Under the pieces are notes generated by a model. It saw only the letters and a program-made list of their open reading frames with translations, had not been told where the DNA came from and ran no database searches. The translations under genes were made by a program, and so were the position numbers. DNA of 64,000 bases from CAZVIJ01 sp964626735 (GTDB lineage Bacteria > Patescibacteriota > Dojkabacteria > JAOAGR01), in the NCBI GenBank assembly GCA_964626735.1, contig CAZVIJ010000001.1:34194-98193 (forward strand), read 5' to 3'. Of this stretch, positions 27,107 through 36,898 are shown in pieces. How positions within the stretch are numbered: the first letter of the stretch is position 1; each line of letters opens with the position of its first letter.

Positions 27107-28488
27107 GCTATTTTGACATTTTCATTCATCTTCATGAAAGCATTACCCGATTTTATGACGAACGGAAGGTCGTACGTCGATATTCTCGATATGCTATCAA
27201 AGGGCGAGCCGAGCAGTTCAAGTCCATCCATATGGATGAAATCGATCGTGCACAATTCTGCGCTCGAAAGCGTACCCTCATTATACACCAGGACCTTCGA
27301 AGGTGAGATACGGACGCTCTGGGGGAAAGCGGACACGTCGCATGCATGTCCGAGCGTCAAAAGAATAGTCTTGACGCCTTTCGCCTCGCAGATCGCTTTT
27401 AGGCTGTCGAGCACATCGCTCATGGAAAATTCTATTTTCTCGTCTTGCTTGTTCTTGGTCGATATCTGTAGATTCCGAAAGAGCGGGAGGGTATTCTCGA
27501 TATAGTTTTTGGATCGGCCCAAGACGACCGAAGGATGCTCCGCCTCTAGATGGTAAATCCCCGATATTTGCGAGTACAGCGGTTTCGTAGGATCGAGCTC
27601 TATCGTTTCGGGTATTTCGATTCCATACTTGTCGATCGATTCATTGAGCAGTTGAGATGATGGTTGGGAAATATCGGCAATAGAAAATGGGGAAAGCGGC
27701 GCTTCCGGCGAAAAGTACGCCTGATAAATTAGGTCCGTGGTAAGCGTACGATCGAGGAGTATTCCGTCGATGGCAACTTTAGCTTTCGTCGCAGGGAACT
27801 TTTCGCAGACGAAAAAGGCATACTCGTTGATCCTCTCGGCAATTCGTTTCGTCGGTATCTTTTGGTTCCTGAGATCTGCCGAACTTACCGAATGGGAAAA
27901 ACGGACACGATTGAAGTACTGTTCTTTGGAGGCGATTTCGATATCGATCTGAAGATCGAACTCGTCCCGTTCCGACCTTCCGCCGTGCGAATTTCCGATC
28001 AGCCAAACCGCATACGATCCCCGCATCGTGGTATGGATATCCAGCTGATTGCGGAACTCTTCCCGCACCTCTTGGTAAACCGACTCAAGCACTCCTTCGA
28101 GATACCCGAGGTCGTCTTCGGATAAATTAATGTTGTCGATAACCGAAACATGATTGGTCGGCAACGTATCGAAAAGAATCTGGTCCTGTACTTTGTGACC
28201 CTTGTTTGCTTTCAGTAGATTATCGAGACTTTGGTACAGGCGGGTCATGACGTCGGGCAAATAGAGCCGATCGCTCGATCCGAAAATAAGGTTGCCTTCC
28301 TTCGAAAGCAGATGCATGTTGATGCCGTGAAGCGTTCGCAAATCGCAGCTTTCGGTTATGCCATTGTAATTGTGGAGCGTGAGGACTTTGGATTTCTGAA
28401 TTCGGAAAATTGTTGTGCTTTTGTCTTTCTTGGATCTGCTTATTATCTGGTTGATTTCTTCGATGTTATTTTCAAAATAATTTTCCAT
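27103..28488 (-). CDS. Divergent TldD-like protein lacking the HExxxH motif
   Basis: The ATG at 28488 is preferred to a TTG further upstream. The 461-residue product begins like the TldD/PmbA N-terminal domain: KVLTLHNYNGITESCDLRTLHGINMHLL, then a helix region and a strand like IDIEIASKE. In real TldD the next part holds HEAxGH, the zinc site. Here the corresponding segment KVAIDGILLDRTLTTDLIYQAY has no His pair, so no peptidase activity is expected by that mechanism. The C-terminus (about FIHMDGLELLG and DLPFVIKSGNAFMKM) again resembles the family. It is coupled to the TldE-like gene, and follows the pseudo-PEP-synthase gene with its own predicted promoter at 28520-28547. Confidence 0.5.
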   Translation of the reverse strand: MENYFENNIEEINQIISRSKKDKSTTIFRIQKSKVLTLHNYNGITESCDLRTLHGINMHLLSKEGNLIFGSSDRLYLPDVMTRLYQSLDNLLKANKGHKVQDQILFDTLPTNHVSVIDNINLSEDDLGYLEGVLESVYQEVREEFRNQLDIHTTMRGSYAVWLIGNSHGGRSERDEFDLQIDIEIASKEQYFNRVRFSHSVSSADLRNQKIPTKRIAERINEYAFFVCEKFPATKAKVAIDGILLDRTLTTDLIYQAYFSPEAPLSPFSIADISQPSSQLLNESIDKYGIEIPETIELDPTKPLYSQISGIYHLEAEHPSVVLGRSKNYIENTLPLFRNLQISTKNKQDEKIEFSMSDVLDSLKAICEAKGVKTILLTLGHACDVSAFPQSVRISPSKVLVYNEGTLSSAELCTIDFIHMDGLELLGSPFDSISRISTYDLPFVIKSGNAFMKMNENVKIA

Positions 28489-28519
28489 AATTACTTTTGA
28501 CGTAGTAAGCAATAGGGGG

Positions 28520-28547
28520 AGTATAACACAGGAGCCTGACCCGGTAA
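28520..28547 (-). promoter_or_regulatory. Promoter of the TldD-like/TldE-like pair
   Basis: On the minus strand TTACCG (28547-28542) and TATACT (28525-28520) are 16 bases apart. Transcription would begin about 25-30 bases before the ATG at 28488. Confidence 0.45.
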
Positions 28548-28602
28548 CTAATAAAGAGATATATATTGTCTGATCAGGCTTTGTGTGCTTATAATATTCC
28601 GC

Positions 28603-31600
28603 TTAATACCTGCGATTGATTTTTATTCTTGTACCGCTCTTTCCTCCCAAGCCGGAGATATGACGCTTCTCGAGCGATGATATTTCACGTTTCACTTCGT
28701 CGATTTCGGCAAGGTTGGTGCAGAGTCCCCAGAAACCGTATTGGAGCACATCTTCGATAACGAGTTTGGTGCTCGAGAAACCGGTGATGTTAACAAGGGT
28801 CTTTCCTTCAAACTTCGCGTTCGAGCTGATATACGAGACCATGTTTTTCATCCCCTCGACGTACCTGGTCGATGCGGTCATCTTTTCGACGCCAAGCATA
28901 TTCATCTTCAATCGGAAGAGATCAACGTAAATTCCGTCAACAACGCTCTTCTCGAGCTCGCCGAGTCGGAAGACGTTGATTGTTCTTGAAAGGTTGGCAA
29001 GAATTTCGAATGTCGAAGACCTACGAAGTCCTACGGCCGACATGACTTTCTTAACCTCGGCGATTTCCTTCTTGTTCCGGTAATCGGGGAGGATCAGCGA
29101 CAAATTCCTGTATCCTTTATTTCTAAGGCCGTAGATATTCTCGAGGAACACCGTGAGCGCATCAATCTCGTATGGCGGGCAGACGGCGATTACTTCCTTG
29201 TCTTGCACGCGCTTGAGAATGTCTTCGAGGAACTCGAGATACACGTCTTGGTCGAAGCTCGATGAAAATACGATACCGTCGAAATTCTCGAAACCTTCGG
29301 GCAGCTTTTCGTCGATAAGGTTGACGTAGACCTTCGTTGCTGTCGGTATATACGGAGTAACCTTGACGATAGGCAAGTTCTGATGCGCTTGTTCGCCGAT
29401 AAATTTTTCTTCCGTATCGTAGGTCAGTTCGCGCGACTGTTCGATTCTCGACTTGTCGTCGACGATTTGTTCGATTGCGTTTGCCGCGACCGACGGGTTG
29501 ACAGTTTCCGAAGCGCTGATGATTTTCTCGAGCGACTTTCCCCACATGTTGAACTGGTCTTGTTGGGAAACGCCAGAAACTTCTTCTTTCTCGAGCTCGT
29601 TCGTCTTGACGCCGATCATATCGGGCTCTTCATCAACGAGATCGAGAAGCTTGGAAAGATTGTCTTTCCTCGGGAAGGTAGGACGCGGGCTCTCCTGAAG
29701 CGTCTGAGAGATCAGGTCTTCCACTTTCGGCATGGAATGCACTTCCTCTTCGCGTCTGCTTTGTTGGATGAGATCTTCTAGCCGAGGCATTTCAGGTTCT
29801 GAAACCGCAAAGCGGGATTGGGGCTTAGGCGGTTCAGGCTCGTGGTTCTCCTGGACGATATGATGGACATGATGCGGTACCGGCTCATCGTGAACCGGAG
29901 CTGCAGGCTCTGGAACGAGATGTTCGGGAACCGAAGGCTCGGTGTGGATTTGGGGAGCGGGTCTCGTCAGCTGAGGTATTTCGATGTGCGGCTCATCGTG
30001 AGCTGGTTCGCTTGTCGGCGGAAGCTCAATTTCTGGTGCAGGCGACGATGGCTGTTGAGCCTGTGGTGCCGGAACTTCATCGAGGGGCGCTTCGAACGGA
30101 AGCTGCGTCGTCGCAAGATGATCAGGCTGGCGCTCGGGTATGTTGTACTCGATGGTGATATCGTCGGTATCTTCTTGAAGCTGCGGTTGGGATCCTCCAG
30201 GAAGTTCTGCGACTAGAGGCTCGATATGAACTCGAGGCGGTTGCATAGCCTCCGAAGGATTATGCGCAGGGATCTCGGTATGTATGGACATGTTCCTGTC
30301 CTCGGTTGTGACGGGTATATGGATCGAAGACGAGTCGCCATTTTCCGGAGATGTTTTGAAATTCATTTCGATCTCCCCAACCTGCTCCGAGAACGGTACG
30401 GTTTCGTAGATATTCCCGGACTCGCCATCCATCTCGATCAGCTCGCCCTGCTTGAGAATTTTCCTCGCGAGGGGAACGCCGGTTATCGCGGGAACCTTGA
30501 AGAATTCAAAAAGCCTCTGTGCAAGTATGTCCGATTCATCTTCGATGATGAAACCGGCCACCTTGATGGAGGATGAGAGATCTTCGTCTCCCTTGAGGAC
30601 AAGTATCGAATTCGGCTTAACGGAAGTCGGGTCAAAGGAAACTTCGCCCTCGGCGCTTCCGCCCGCATGAAATTTTCCTTCAAGGAGGGGCTCTCTTGAT
30701 TCTTTTTGTGCCATAAGTTTATTGTCTACTTTATTGTTTTGCTGGATTACTGATTCTCGCGGATCGTTCAATACGACATCGACTGCTACATTTTTGCTCT
30801 CGGTCACGGATTCCGGAATATGGACTGAAACATCGGTGCCTTCTACGGGCAGTTTCGATTCGGATCCCAAGAATGAGGGGCGGGGAGCTATTTCTTGTAC
30901 AACAGGCTCGGGCAATTTCGATCCGAGGGGGCCGAATTCGATCTCGGGTTCGGGACCGTTCGAGGTATTGATGTTGAGCACCTCCTCATCGACCATTGCC
31001 TGTAGGTTAGGCTCTTTTTGCGAAGGCATCTTTTCCGCGCCTTCGATAAAATTGATCCATAGCTTGCCTGCCTCAAATGACCAGATTATTTGCTGGGTGC
31101 TGTTCATTCCTTCCTCGATGATTTGGCCCGTCTTTGCTAGCGCAAGGATATGCTTATCGTCGAGTTTCTGCCGTTTCTGCCATGCCGGAGAAATCCGAAC
31201 CTTTTGGATACCGGACTCGCTTCCCATCATCTGGCGAACAGCCATGAACTCCTGGCTTGATACGTGCTTCTCGACAATTTTCTCGGTCGATTTTATGTAG
31301 ACGTATTGGTCGGGCACGACTGAATCGAGTTCCGCTATCGATTCCAAACCGTATACTGCCTCGATGATAAGACGGTCTGGGTCGCGCGTTACGATATCGG
31401 TCGTGAACATAACTCCGGATGCTTCTGCCTGCTGGGCTTTTTGTGCAAGCACGACGATTTGCATCGATCCCGAAAAAAACTTCCCGACATTCTCGGCGTT
31501 ATCGAAGATTACGTTACGGTATAGCTGCTTGAGATTCGCGATGACGTTGCGATCTCCCCGAATGTCGAACATGACGAATGAGCGATGGCTGACCTCGTTG

Positions 31601-31989
31601 CCGCCAGCATCGAGCACGAGCGCCCTAAGGTTTATGTATGCGTCGGTAAAGCCCGAAATCTTGGCATATGCCTTCGCTATTTCGTTAGTCATGAGCGTCG
31701 GCAGCTCGGCTGCCTCGAACGCGTCGATTAGGTTCTTCGAGTTACGTCCGGAGTCGGCGGCGTTGTCGTAGTAGCGTTTGATCTCCGAAAAATCGAGGAA
31801 AGACTGGAATCCCAAGGCCGTGATCACGAACCCTGCCGATACCGGAAGCTTTTCCTGCGCGAATCGGGCCAAAATGCTAATGGACTTGCCGACGATCTGC
31901 TGGTCGTTGGACTCTATGTTTTGCAGAACCTCAACTGTTTTATTTGAATTCATGGCAGTATAAAAGGTAAGACTATGGAAGTCTTTCAT
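28603..31989 (-). CDS. Catalytically dead PEP synthase/pyruvate phosphate dikinase homologue
   Basis: The 1128-residue protein follows the domain order of PEP synthase. Residues 30-320 resemble the ATP-grasp domain (VGKSISILARF..LPVSAGFVIT, ASGVMFTTDIV, PDQYVYIKS, WSFEAGKLWINF). Residues 435-530 resemble the swivelling phosphohistidine domain (HAGGSAEGEV, FKVPAITGV, DGESGNIYE). About 340 residues of Pro/Glu/His-rich linker follow, and 880-1105 resemble the C-terminal barrel (TATKVYVNLIDEKLPEGF, then GIYVDLFRLKMNMLGVEK). The VRSS nucleotide motif is lost, the swivel His is Leu (about 489) and the catalytic Cys is Thr (about 1069, NITGFSST where NICGQ is expected). No PEP chemistry is expected. 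An internal ATG at 31953 is an alternative start. It precedes the TldD/TldE-like pair. Confidence 0.7.
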   Translation of the reverse strand: MKDFHSLTFYTAMNSNKTVEVLQNIESNDQQIVGKSISILARFAQEKLPVSAGFVITALGFQSFLDFSEIKRYYDNAADSGRNSKNLIDAFEAAELPTLMTNEIAKAYAKISGFTDAYINLRALVLDAGGNEVSHRSFVMFDIRGDRNVIANLKQLYRNVIFDNAENVGKFFSGSMQIVVLAQKAQQAEASGVMFTTDIVTRDPDRLIIEAVYGLESIAELDSVVPDQYVYIKSTEKIVEKHVSSQEFMAVRQMMGSESGIQKVRISPAWQKRQKLDDKHILALAKTGQIIEEGMNSTQQIIWSFEAGKLWINFIEGAEKMPSQKEPNLQAMVDEEVLNINTSNGPEPEIEFGPLGSKLPEPVVQEIAPRPSFLGSESKLPVEGTDVSVHIPESVTESKNVAVDVVLNDPRESVIQQNNKVDNKLMAQKESREPLLEGKFHAGGSAEGEVSFDPTSVKPNSILVLKGDEDLSSSIKVAGFIIEDESDILAQRLFEFFKVPAITGVPLARKILKQGELIEMDGESGNIYETVPFSEQVGEIEMNFKTSPENGDSSSIHIPVTTEDRNMSIHTEIPAHNPSEAMQPPRVHIEPLVAELPGGSQPQLQEDTDDITIEYNIPERQPDHLATTQLPFEAPLDEVPAPQAQQPSSPAPEIELPPTSEPAHDEPHIEIPQLTRPAPQIHTEPSVPEHLVPEPAAPVHDEPVPHHVHHIVQENHEPEPPKPQSRFAVSEPEMPRLEDLIQQSRREEEVHSMPKVEDLISQTLQESPRPTFPRKDNLSKLLDLVDEEPDMIGVKTNELEKEEVSGVSQQDQFNMWGKSLEKIISASETVNPSVAANAIEQIVDDKSRIEQSRELTYDTEEKFIGEQAHQNLPIVKVTPYIPTATKVYVNLIDEKLPEGFENFDGIVFSSSFDQDVYLEFLEDILKRVQDKEVIAVCPPYEIDALTVFLENIYGLRNKGYRNLSLILPDYRNKKEIAEVKKVMSAVGLRRSSTFEILANLSRTINVFRLGELEKSVVDGIYVDLFRLKMNMLGVEKMTASTRYVEGMKNMVSYISSNAKFEGKTLVNITGFSSTKLVIEDVLQYGFWGLCTNLAEIDEVKREISSLEKRHISGLGGKSGTRIKINRRY

Positions 31990-32129
31990 TAAATCCTACA
32001 TTAATTTAGGTATGTTGAGAAGTCTAGCCTTAATTTAATGGTCTTGGCAGACGACGTGGATGCTTGCTAATTTTTTTAAGTATGGATACAATTGTGTATA
32101 CAACAGATACAAAACCTACTGAACGAATT

Positions 32130-34560
32130 ATGGAAAACTACTTATCGAACAGCGCAAAAGATGTACTGCAGCAAGCCGCTACGCTCGCCATAGAGACCGG
32201 CACCAATTACATCGACACGGAGCACCTCCTTCACTCGCTCGCCAATAATGAAGTTGTCGGCAAGGTTTTCAAGAAGCTCGGCATCGATAGCGAAGCGTTG
32301 AAGTCGAAGCTGGAAACCTATCTGGTTACCAGGGGAAACTTGAGGGGGATGACGGCCGAGTTCACGCCCCGTGCGAAGCAGAGCTTGAACCTTGCGTTCT
32401 CGGAAGCGCAAGAAATGGGACATACCTATATCGGGGCGGAGCACTTGCTGCTCGGATTGCTGAAGGAAGGTGAAGGTCTCGCCNNNNNNNNNNCTCGCCT
32501 ACCAGATCATGAATCGCGAGGGAGTTACCTATGAGGCTGCCCGCAAGGAAGTTGTTGCGATAATCGGTGAAGGCGACCAGAAACAGGGCAAATCCACGAC
32601 GCCGAATCTCGACAAGTTCTCGCGCGACCTCACGAAACTTGCCCGGGAAGGCAAGATCGATCCGGTAATCGGCAGGAATAAGGAAATCGCCAGGGTTATC
32701 CAAATCCTATCGAGAAGAAGGAAGAACAACCCCGTGCTTATCGGGGAGCCGGGCGTCGGAAAAACGGCCATTGCGGAAGGGCTTGCGCTTAGGATCGTCA
32801 CCGACAACGTACCGGAGCTTCTTCAGCACAAGCGGGTACTTGCGCTCGATATGGGTTCGCTTATCGCCGGTACGAAATTCCAGGGAGAGTTCGAAGAGCG
32901 GGTAGGGAAGATTATTAAAGAAGTCGAATCGTCGGCAGGTTCCATAATCCTCTTTATCGATGAGCTGCATACCATCGTCGGGAGCGGAGCGGCAGAAGGT
33001 AAGACCGATCTTTCTAACCTGATCAAACCAGCGCTGGCCCGTGGGGAGCTTCAGACCATCGGTGCTACGACGCTTGCTGAGTACAAGAAGTACATCGAAA
33101 AGGATGCTGCGCTCGAAAGGCGATTCCAGCCCGTCATGGTGCTTGAGCCGACTGTCGAGCAATCGATCGAGATCCTGCAAGGCCTCAGGGACAAGTACGA
33201 GGCGCACCACAAAATCAAGATCAGCGAAGAGGCGATCATCTCTTCGGTCGAACTGTCGGAGAAATACATCAATGACCGGTTCTTGCCCGATAAGGCTATC
33301 GATGTCCTCGATGAGGCGGCTTCGATGCTGCGACTCAGGACGACGAGCGAGCCGGATAATCTTCGGGAACTGAAGCTTAAGATCTCGAACCTCGAAAAGG
33401 AACGCGAGTCATTGACGAGAAGCCAAAACCACGAAAAGGCAGCGCTGATAAAGCAGGAGATCGAACAAGTAAAGGATGAGTTGAAGCCAATCGAAGAAGA
33501 GTGGCTCAAAACGAGAGGCACGGGAACGCCGACACTCGACATCGAGGAAATCGCGGAAGTCATCTCGAATATGACCGGGATACCGGCGAATAAAATCAAC
33601 GTCGAGGAGAAAAAGCTCTTGCTCGATCTTGAGAAAATGCTCCATAAGCGGGTCGTTGGGCAGGAGCGCGCAGTCGTAAGCATTTCTGAGGCAATCCGCC
33701 GATCGCGTCTCGGATTGGGAAACGAGAACCGGCCTATCGCCTCATTCCTGTTCCTCGGACCAACCGGCGTCGGCAAGACTGAGCTCGCAAAATCACTTGC
33801 GGAAGTGATATTCGGATCAGAGAACAATATGATCCGCCTCGACATGAGCGAGTATATGGAGAAACATTCGGTTGCGAAGATGATAGGATCTCCTCCAGGA
33901 TATGTCGGATTCGAGGAAGGCGGCCAGCTGACCGAGAAAGTGAGGAGAAGCCCGTACACGGTTATCTTGCTCGACGAAATCGAGAAAGCCCATCCCGATG
34001 TCAGCAACATCCTACTGCAAGTACTCGAGGACGGAAGGCTCACGGATGCGCAAGGAAGGACGGTAAGCTTCAAGAACACCATAATAATCGCTACATCGAA
34101 TATCGGTACCCAGCTGATCCAAAACTACTATGCTTCGGAGCATGAACCGAGAAAGTCATCGAAGCTCATAAAGTTCCAGGATGACGTGGCCAAGACCGAT
34201 GACTTGAATGCGCTCGTTTACGAGGAACTGAAGAAGTACTTCAGGATCGAGCTCGTCAACCGGTTCGACGAAGTTATCGTATTCGATCCGTTGAGCCAAG
34301 ACAACCTGAAGGGTATCGCTGATCTTCAGCTTAAGAAGCTGGAAAGCGCCCTGTCGAAGCAGGATATCAAGCTAAGCTACGATACCGGCGTCGTCGACTA
34401 TATTGTCGGAAAATCGTATTCTCCCGAGTTCGGCGCGCGCGAAATGCGTCGAGTCATCCAGCGAGAAATCGAGAATCAAATATCGAAAGTACTGCTGCAA
34501 GTCGAAGACCCGGAGAAGATAAACATTACGATCAACGACGGTAAGCTTGTCGTAGAGTAG
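32130..34560 (+). CDS. clpC: ATP-dependent Clp protease ATP-binding subunit ClpC (contains a spurious gap)
   Basis: The ATG at 32130 gives the family-like beginning MENYLSNSAKDVLQQA. The N-domain repeats (YIDTEHLLHSL, YIGAEHLLLGLLKEGEGLA) are followed by the first AAA+ module (GEPGVGKTAI, VLALDMGSLIAGTKFQGEFEER, IILFIDELHTIVGSG), a short coiled-coil M-domain (about 400-450) and the second module (GPTGVGKTELAKSLAE, GYVGFEEGGQLTE, VILLDEIEKAHPDV). ClpC unfolds substrates for ClpP. The ten Ns at 32484-32493 are not a real gap: CTCGCC is repeated on both sides, and joining the copies gives GLAYQIMNREGV, which aligns with ClpC without any missing residue. Confidence 0.96.
32484..32493. other. Artificial scaffold gap (10 N) in clpC
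   Basis: The six bases CTCGCC end the left flank and begin the right flank. Merging them restores a continuous ClpC reading frame, so the real distance is minus six bases and the window carries 16 extra positions here. Confidence 0.9.
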
Positions 34561-34586
34561 TTGTTTGTATCTTGTACCTTGAACTG

Positions 34587-34610
34587 TTAAGATTTCTTAA
34601 TCTAATTAAG
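34587..34610. promoter_or_regulatory. Two overlapping AT-rich dyads before the gene at 34620
   Basis: TTAAGA-tt-TCTTAA (34587-34600) and CTTAAT-cta-ATTAAG (34596-34610) overlap in the 59 bases between clpC and the next gene, just before an AAGGAG ribosome site (34611-34616). They could be an operator; they are too AT-rich for a typical terminator. Confidence 0.3.
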
Positions 34611-34619
34611 AAGGAGACT

Positions 34620-35342
34620 ATGGAAGGTACACAGACACCAAACAACAACGAAGCGGCAAGCCAGCCGGTTACTCACGAAGCAGCTCCACAGCCAGCTATC
34701 GTACAGCCGCCGATGCAAAACGGGCAAGCCCCGGCACAGCCAGCGTACGCTCCCCAACAGGTCGTCGTGAAGAAGAAATCCAATGCTCTCCTTATCGTTC
34801 TCATCGTCCTGCTCGTTTTGTGCGGACTGTGCGCAGCCTCGGTATTTGTGTTGTTCAAGATCGGGCAAAGCAAGGTCAAGACCGAGCTCGACCGCGTCAA
34901 CAACGAAATCAAGAAGCAGCAGGATATGGGAATCACCACGTATCCAACCGGATCGAGCACCGATTCGGGATCGGGATCTACCAACGACCCGGAATCGGGC
35001 GAAACTACTACGCCCGGATCGTTAGGGGGGAACCTCTCGACCGAGATCCCTTCGAACTTTCCCAAAGATATTCCCGTTTATCCTGGATCCAAGGTTGGCG
35101 TGTCGTCTAACGACACGAAAAAAGGCGAATCGCTGGTTAACTTGAACTCTACCGATGCTTCCTCGAAGGTTCTTTCCTATTACAAGTCTAATTTGCCGAA
35201 AAACGGATGGAAGCTCGACCAGGAGTTCAACCTGTTCGGTAATACCTTGCTGTTCTCGAAAGGCGACCAGCAGCTGACCATCGTGATTCTCGGCGACGAA
35301 AAAGGCGCGAACATAACATTAACAGTCACAAAAAAGCAGTAA
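34620..35342 (+). CDS. Membrane-anchored surface protein with Pro/Gln-rich cytoplasmic tail
   Basis: The ATG at 34620 follows AAGGAG by three bases; the longer frame upstream has no ribosome site. The 240-residue protein has a Pro/Gln/Ala-rich N-terminus (1-50), one helix (about 54-76, ALLIVLIVLLVLCGLCAASVFVLF), a short coiled coil, a Ser/Gly/Thr linker (110-135) and an outside domain of about 95 residues. That domain has FPKDIPVYPGSKVGVS, KVLSYYKSNLPKNGWKL and a Val-rich end, a pattern seen in many small lipoprotein-like bacterial surface domains of unknown role. It is followed by gatB after three bases. Confidence 0.7.
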   Translation: MEGTQTPNNNEAASQPVTHEAAPQPAIVQPPMQNGQAPAQPAYAPQQVVVKKKSNALLIVLIVLLVLCGLCAASVFVLFKIGQSKVKTELDRVNNEIKKQQDMGITTYPTGSSTDSGSGSTNDPESGETTTPGSLGGNLSTEIPSNFPKDIPVYPGSKVGVSSNDTKKGESLVNLNSTDASSKVLSYYKSNLPKNGWKLDQEFNLFGNTLLFSKGDQQLTIVILGDEKGANITLTVTKKQ

Positions 35343-35345
35343 CCC

Positions 35346-36845
35346 ATGAAAGGACATATGTATACACCGATAATCGGTCTTGAGATACATTTGCAGTTGC
35401 GCACGAAGACGAAAGTTTTCTGCCGATGCTCGACAGCCGAGGCTGAACCGAATACGAATATTTGTCCGGTTTGCCTCGGTTATCCGGGGGCTATGCCGAA
35501 CTTGAATCGCGAAGCGGTCGTGCAGGCCATTCGCATGGGGCTTGCGCTCCGCTGCAATATCGCGACGGAAACGAATTGGGACCGCAAAAGCTATATGTAT
35601 CCCGATCTCTTCAAGGGTTACCAGATAACGCAGCTCGACAAGCCGATAAGTGAAGAAGGCCAAGTCGATGTGGTGGTTAGGGATCGGCGGAACTACTATT
35701 CGAAAAACAATTACCTCGTAAAGATCGGCGTTATCCGCGCTCATCTCGAAGAGGATACGGCGAAGTCCATCCATAACAGGAGCAAGACGCTTCTCGACGG
35801 CAATAAGGCAGGATTCCCGCTTCTCGAAATCGTATCGGCTCCCGAGATACACTCTACCGATGAGGCGGTAAGCTATGCGAAATCGGTGAGGAACTTGGCA
35901 CGCTGGTTTAATGTGAGCGACTGTAATTTGGAATTGGGGCAAATGAGATTCGATGCGAATATCTCCGTTTGCGTAGAAGATGTCGATCTCCGCAACCAAC
36001 CGTTTTCTGAATGGAAAGAAGTGAGGCACACGCCTATCGTAGAAGTGAAGAACATCAACATATTCGGAAACTTGCAGAATGCCCTCGATTACGAAATAAA
36101 ACGGCAGATCGACGAGTATAAGAAAACCAAGGAAATCTATTCCCCCGGCATGAAAGAGACGCGCGGATGGGACGATAAGAAGCTTGCAACCTATACCCAG
36201 CGCAAGAAAGAGGAATCAAACGAATACCGCTATATTGCCGAACCCGATATTCCTACCGTCCTCATTTCCGATATCGACGTCAACGAAATCGCAGCTAGCT
36301 TGCCGACGCATCCGAAAGATGTAAAAGAGGCCCTCTCGTTCATGGAGGGAATGTCTCCCCAGTCGATCGATTTGCTATCCGAAGAGAAAAAGCTGTTCGA
36401 CGCCTACCAGTATCTGGTGAAGTCCAATCACTCGATATCCGCTAAAGTCGCAAACCTGGTTACTAACGAATTGACGAGCGAGATTTTGGAAATGCCCGAA
36501 GGACAGGAATTCGAATCGTGGCTTAAATCGCTCAATGCGCTCATCATGCTTTTTGCAGAAGGCAAGCTTACGCCGACCGAACTCAAGCAATTGCTTAAGG
36601 TACATAAAACGGGCAAGAACGACTGGTCCGAAATCTTGAAGCAGCAAATGAAGTCGGGCAAGATCGACCCGGAAGCTATATTGCGTAAGGCATTCAAAGA
36701 TAACCCGAAAGTTGTCGGACAGATTCGTGGAGGGAAAGAGACCGCTAAGATGTTCTTCGTCGGAATCGTCATGCGGGAATCTAAGGGCAAAGCCGATATT
36801 CAAGAAGTAAAGCGCCTCATCGATAAGCTCATCAATGAAGGTTAG
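35346..36845 (+). CDS. gatB: Aspartyl/glutamyl-tRNA(Asn/Gln) amidotransferase subunit B
   Basis: The 499-residue protein starts MKGHMYTPIIGLEIHLQLRTKTKVFC, the GatB hallmark, with a zinc site made of FCRC and later NICPVCLGYPGAMP. GatB signature segments include DRKSYMYPDLFKGYQI, HLEEDTAKS, AGFPLLEIVSAPEIHS and the kinase pattern QMRFDANISV. The C-terminal YqeY-like tail (about 390-495) should bind tRNA. GatCAB turns mischarged Glu-tRNAGln and Asp-tRNAAsn into the correct species, so the organism probably lacks GlnRS and/or AsnRS. gatA and gatC are not in the window. Confidence 0.97.
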   Translation: MKGHMYTPIIGLEIHLQLRTKTKVFCRCSTAEAEPNTNICPVCLGYPGAMPNLNREAVVQAIRMGLALRCNIATETNWDRKSYMYPDLFKGYQITQLDKPISEEGQVDVVVRDRRNYYSKNNYLVKIGVIRAHLEEDTAKSIHNRSKTLLDGNKAGFPLLEIVSAPEIHSTDEAVSYAKSVRNLARWFNVSDCNLELGQMRFDANISVCVEDVDLRNQPFSEWKEVRHTPIVEVKNINIFGNLQNALDYEIKRQIDEYKKTKEIYSPGMKETRGWDDKKLATYTQRKKEESNEYRYIAEPDIPTVLISDIDVNEIAASLPTHPKDVKEALSFMEGMSPQSIDLLSEEKKLFDAYQYLVKSNHSISAKVANLVTNELTSEILEMPEGQEFESWLKSLNALIMLFAEGKLTPTELKQLLKVHKTGKNDWSEILKQQMKSGKIDPEAILRKAFKDNPKVVGQIRGGKETAKMFFVGIVMRESKGKADIQEVKRLIDKLINEG

Positions 36846-36898
36846 CCATACCTGATTTCCGTTTGCAGAATTTTTCGATTCTGATACATTGTCGGTAC

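Noticed and set aside
28533..28580. AGCCTGA/TCAGGCT inverted repeat after the pseudo-PEP-synthase gene, as a terminator
   Set aside because: The loop is 34 bases, there is no U run, and a plausible promoter for the next gene lies inside the loop.
32081..32105. ATACA/TGTAT and TGTATACA dyads before clpC, as a heat-shock operator
   Set aside because: The arms are five bases in AT-rich sequence and match no known operator; too weak to list as a site.
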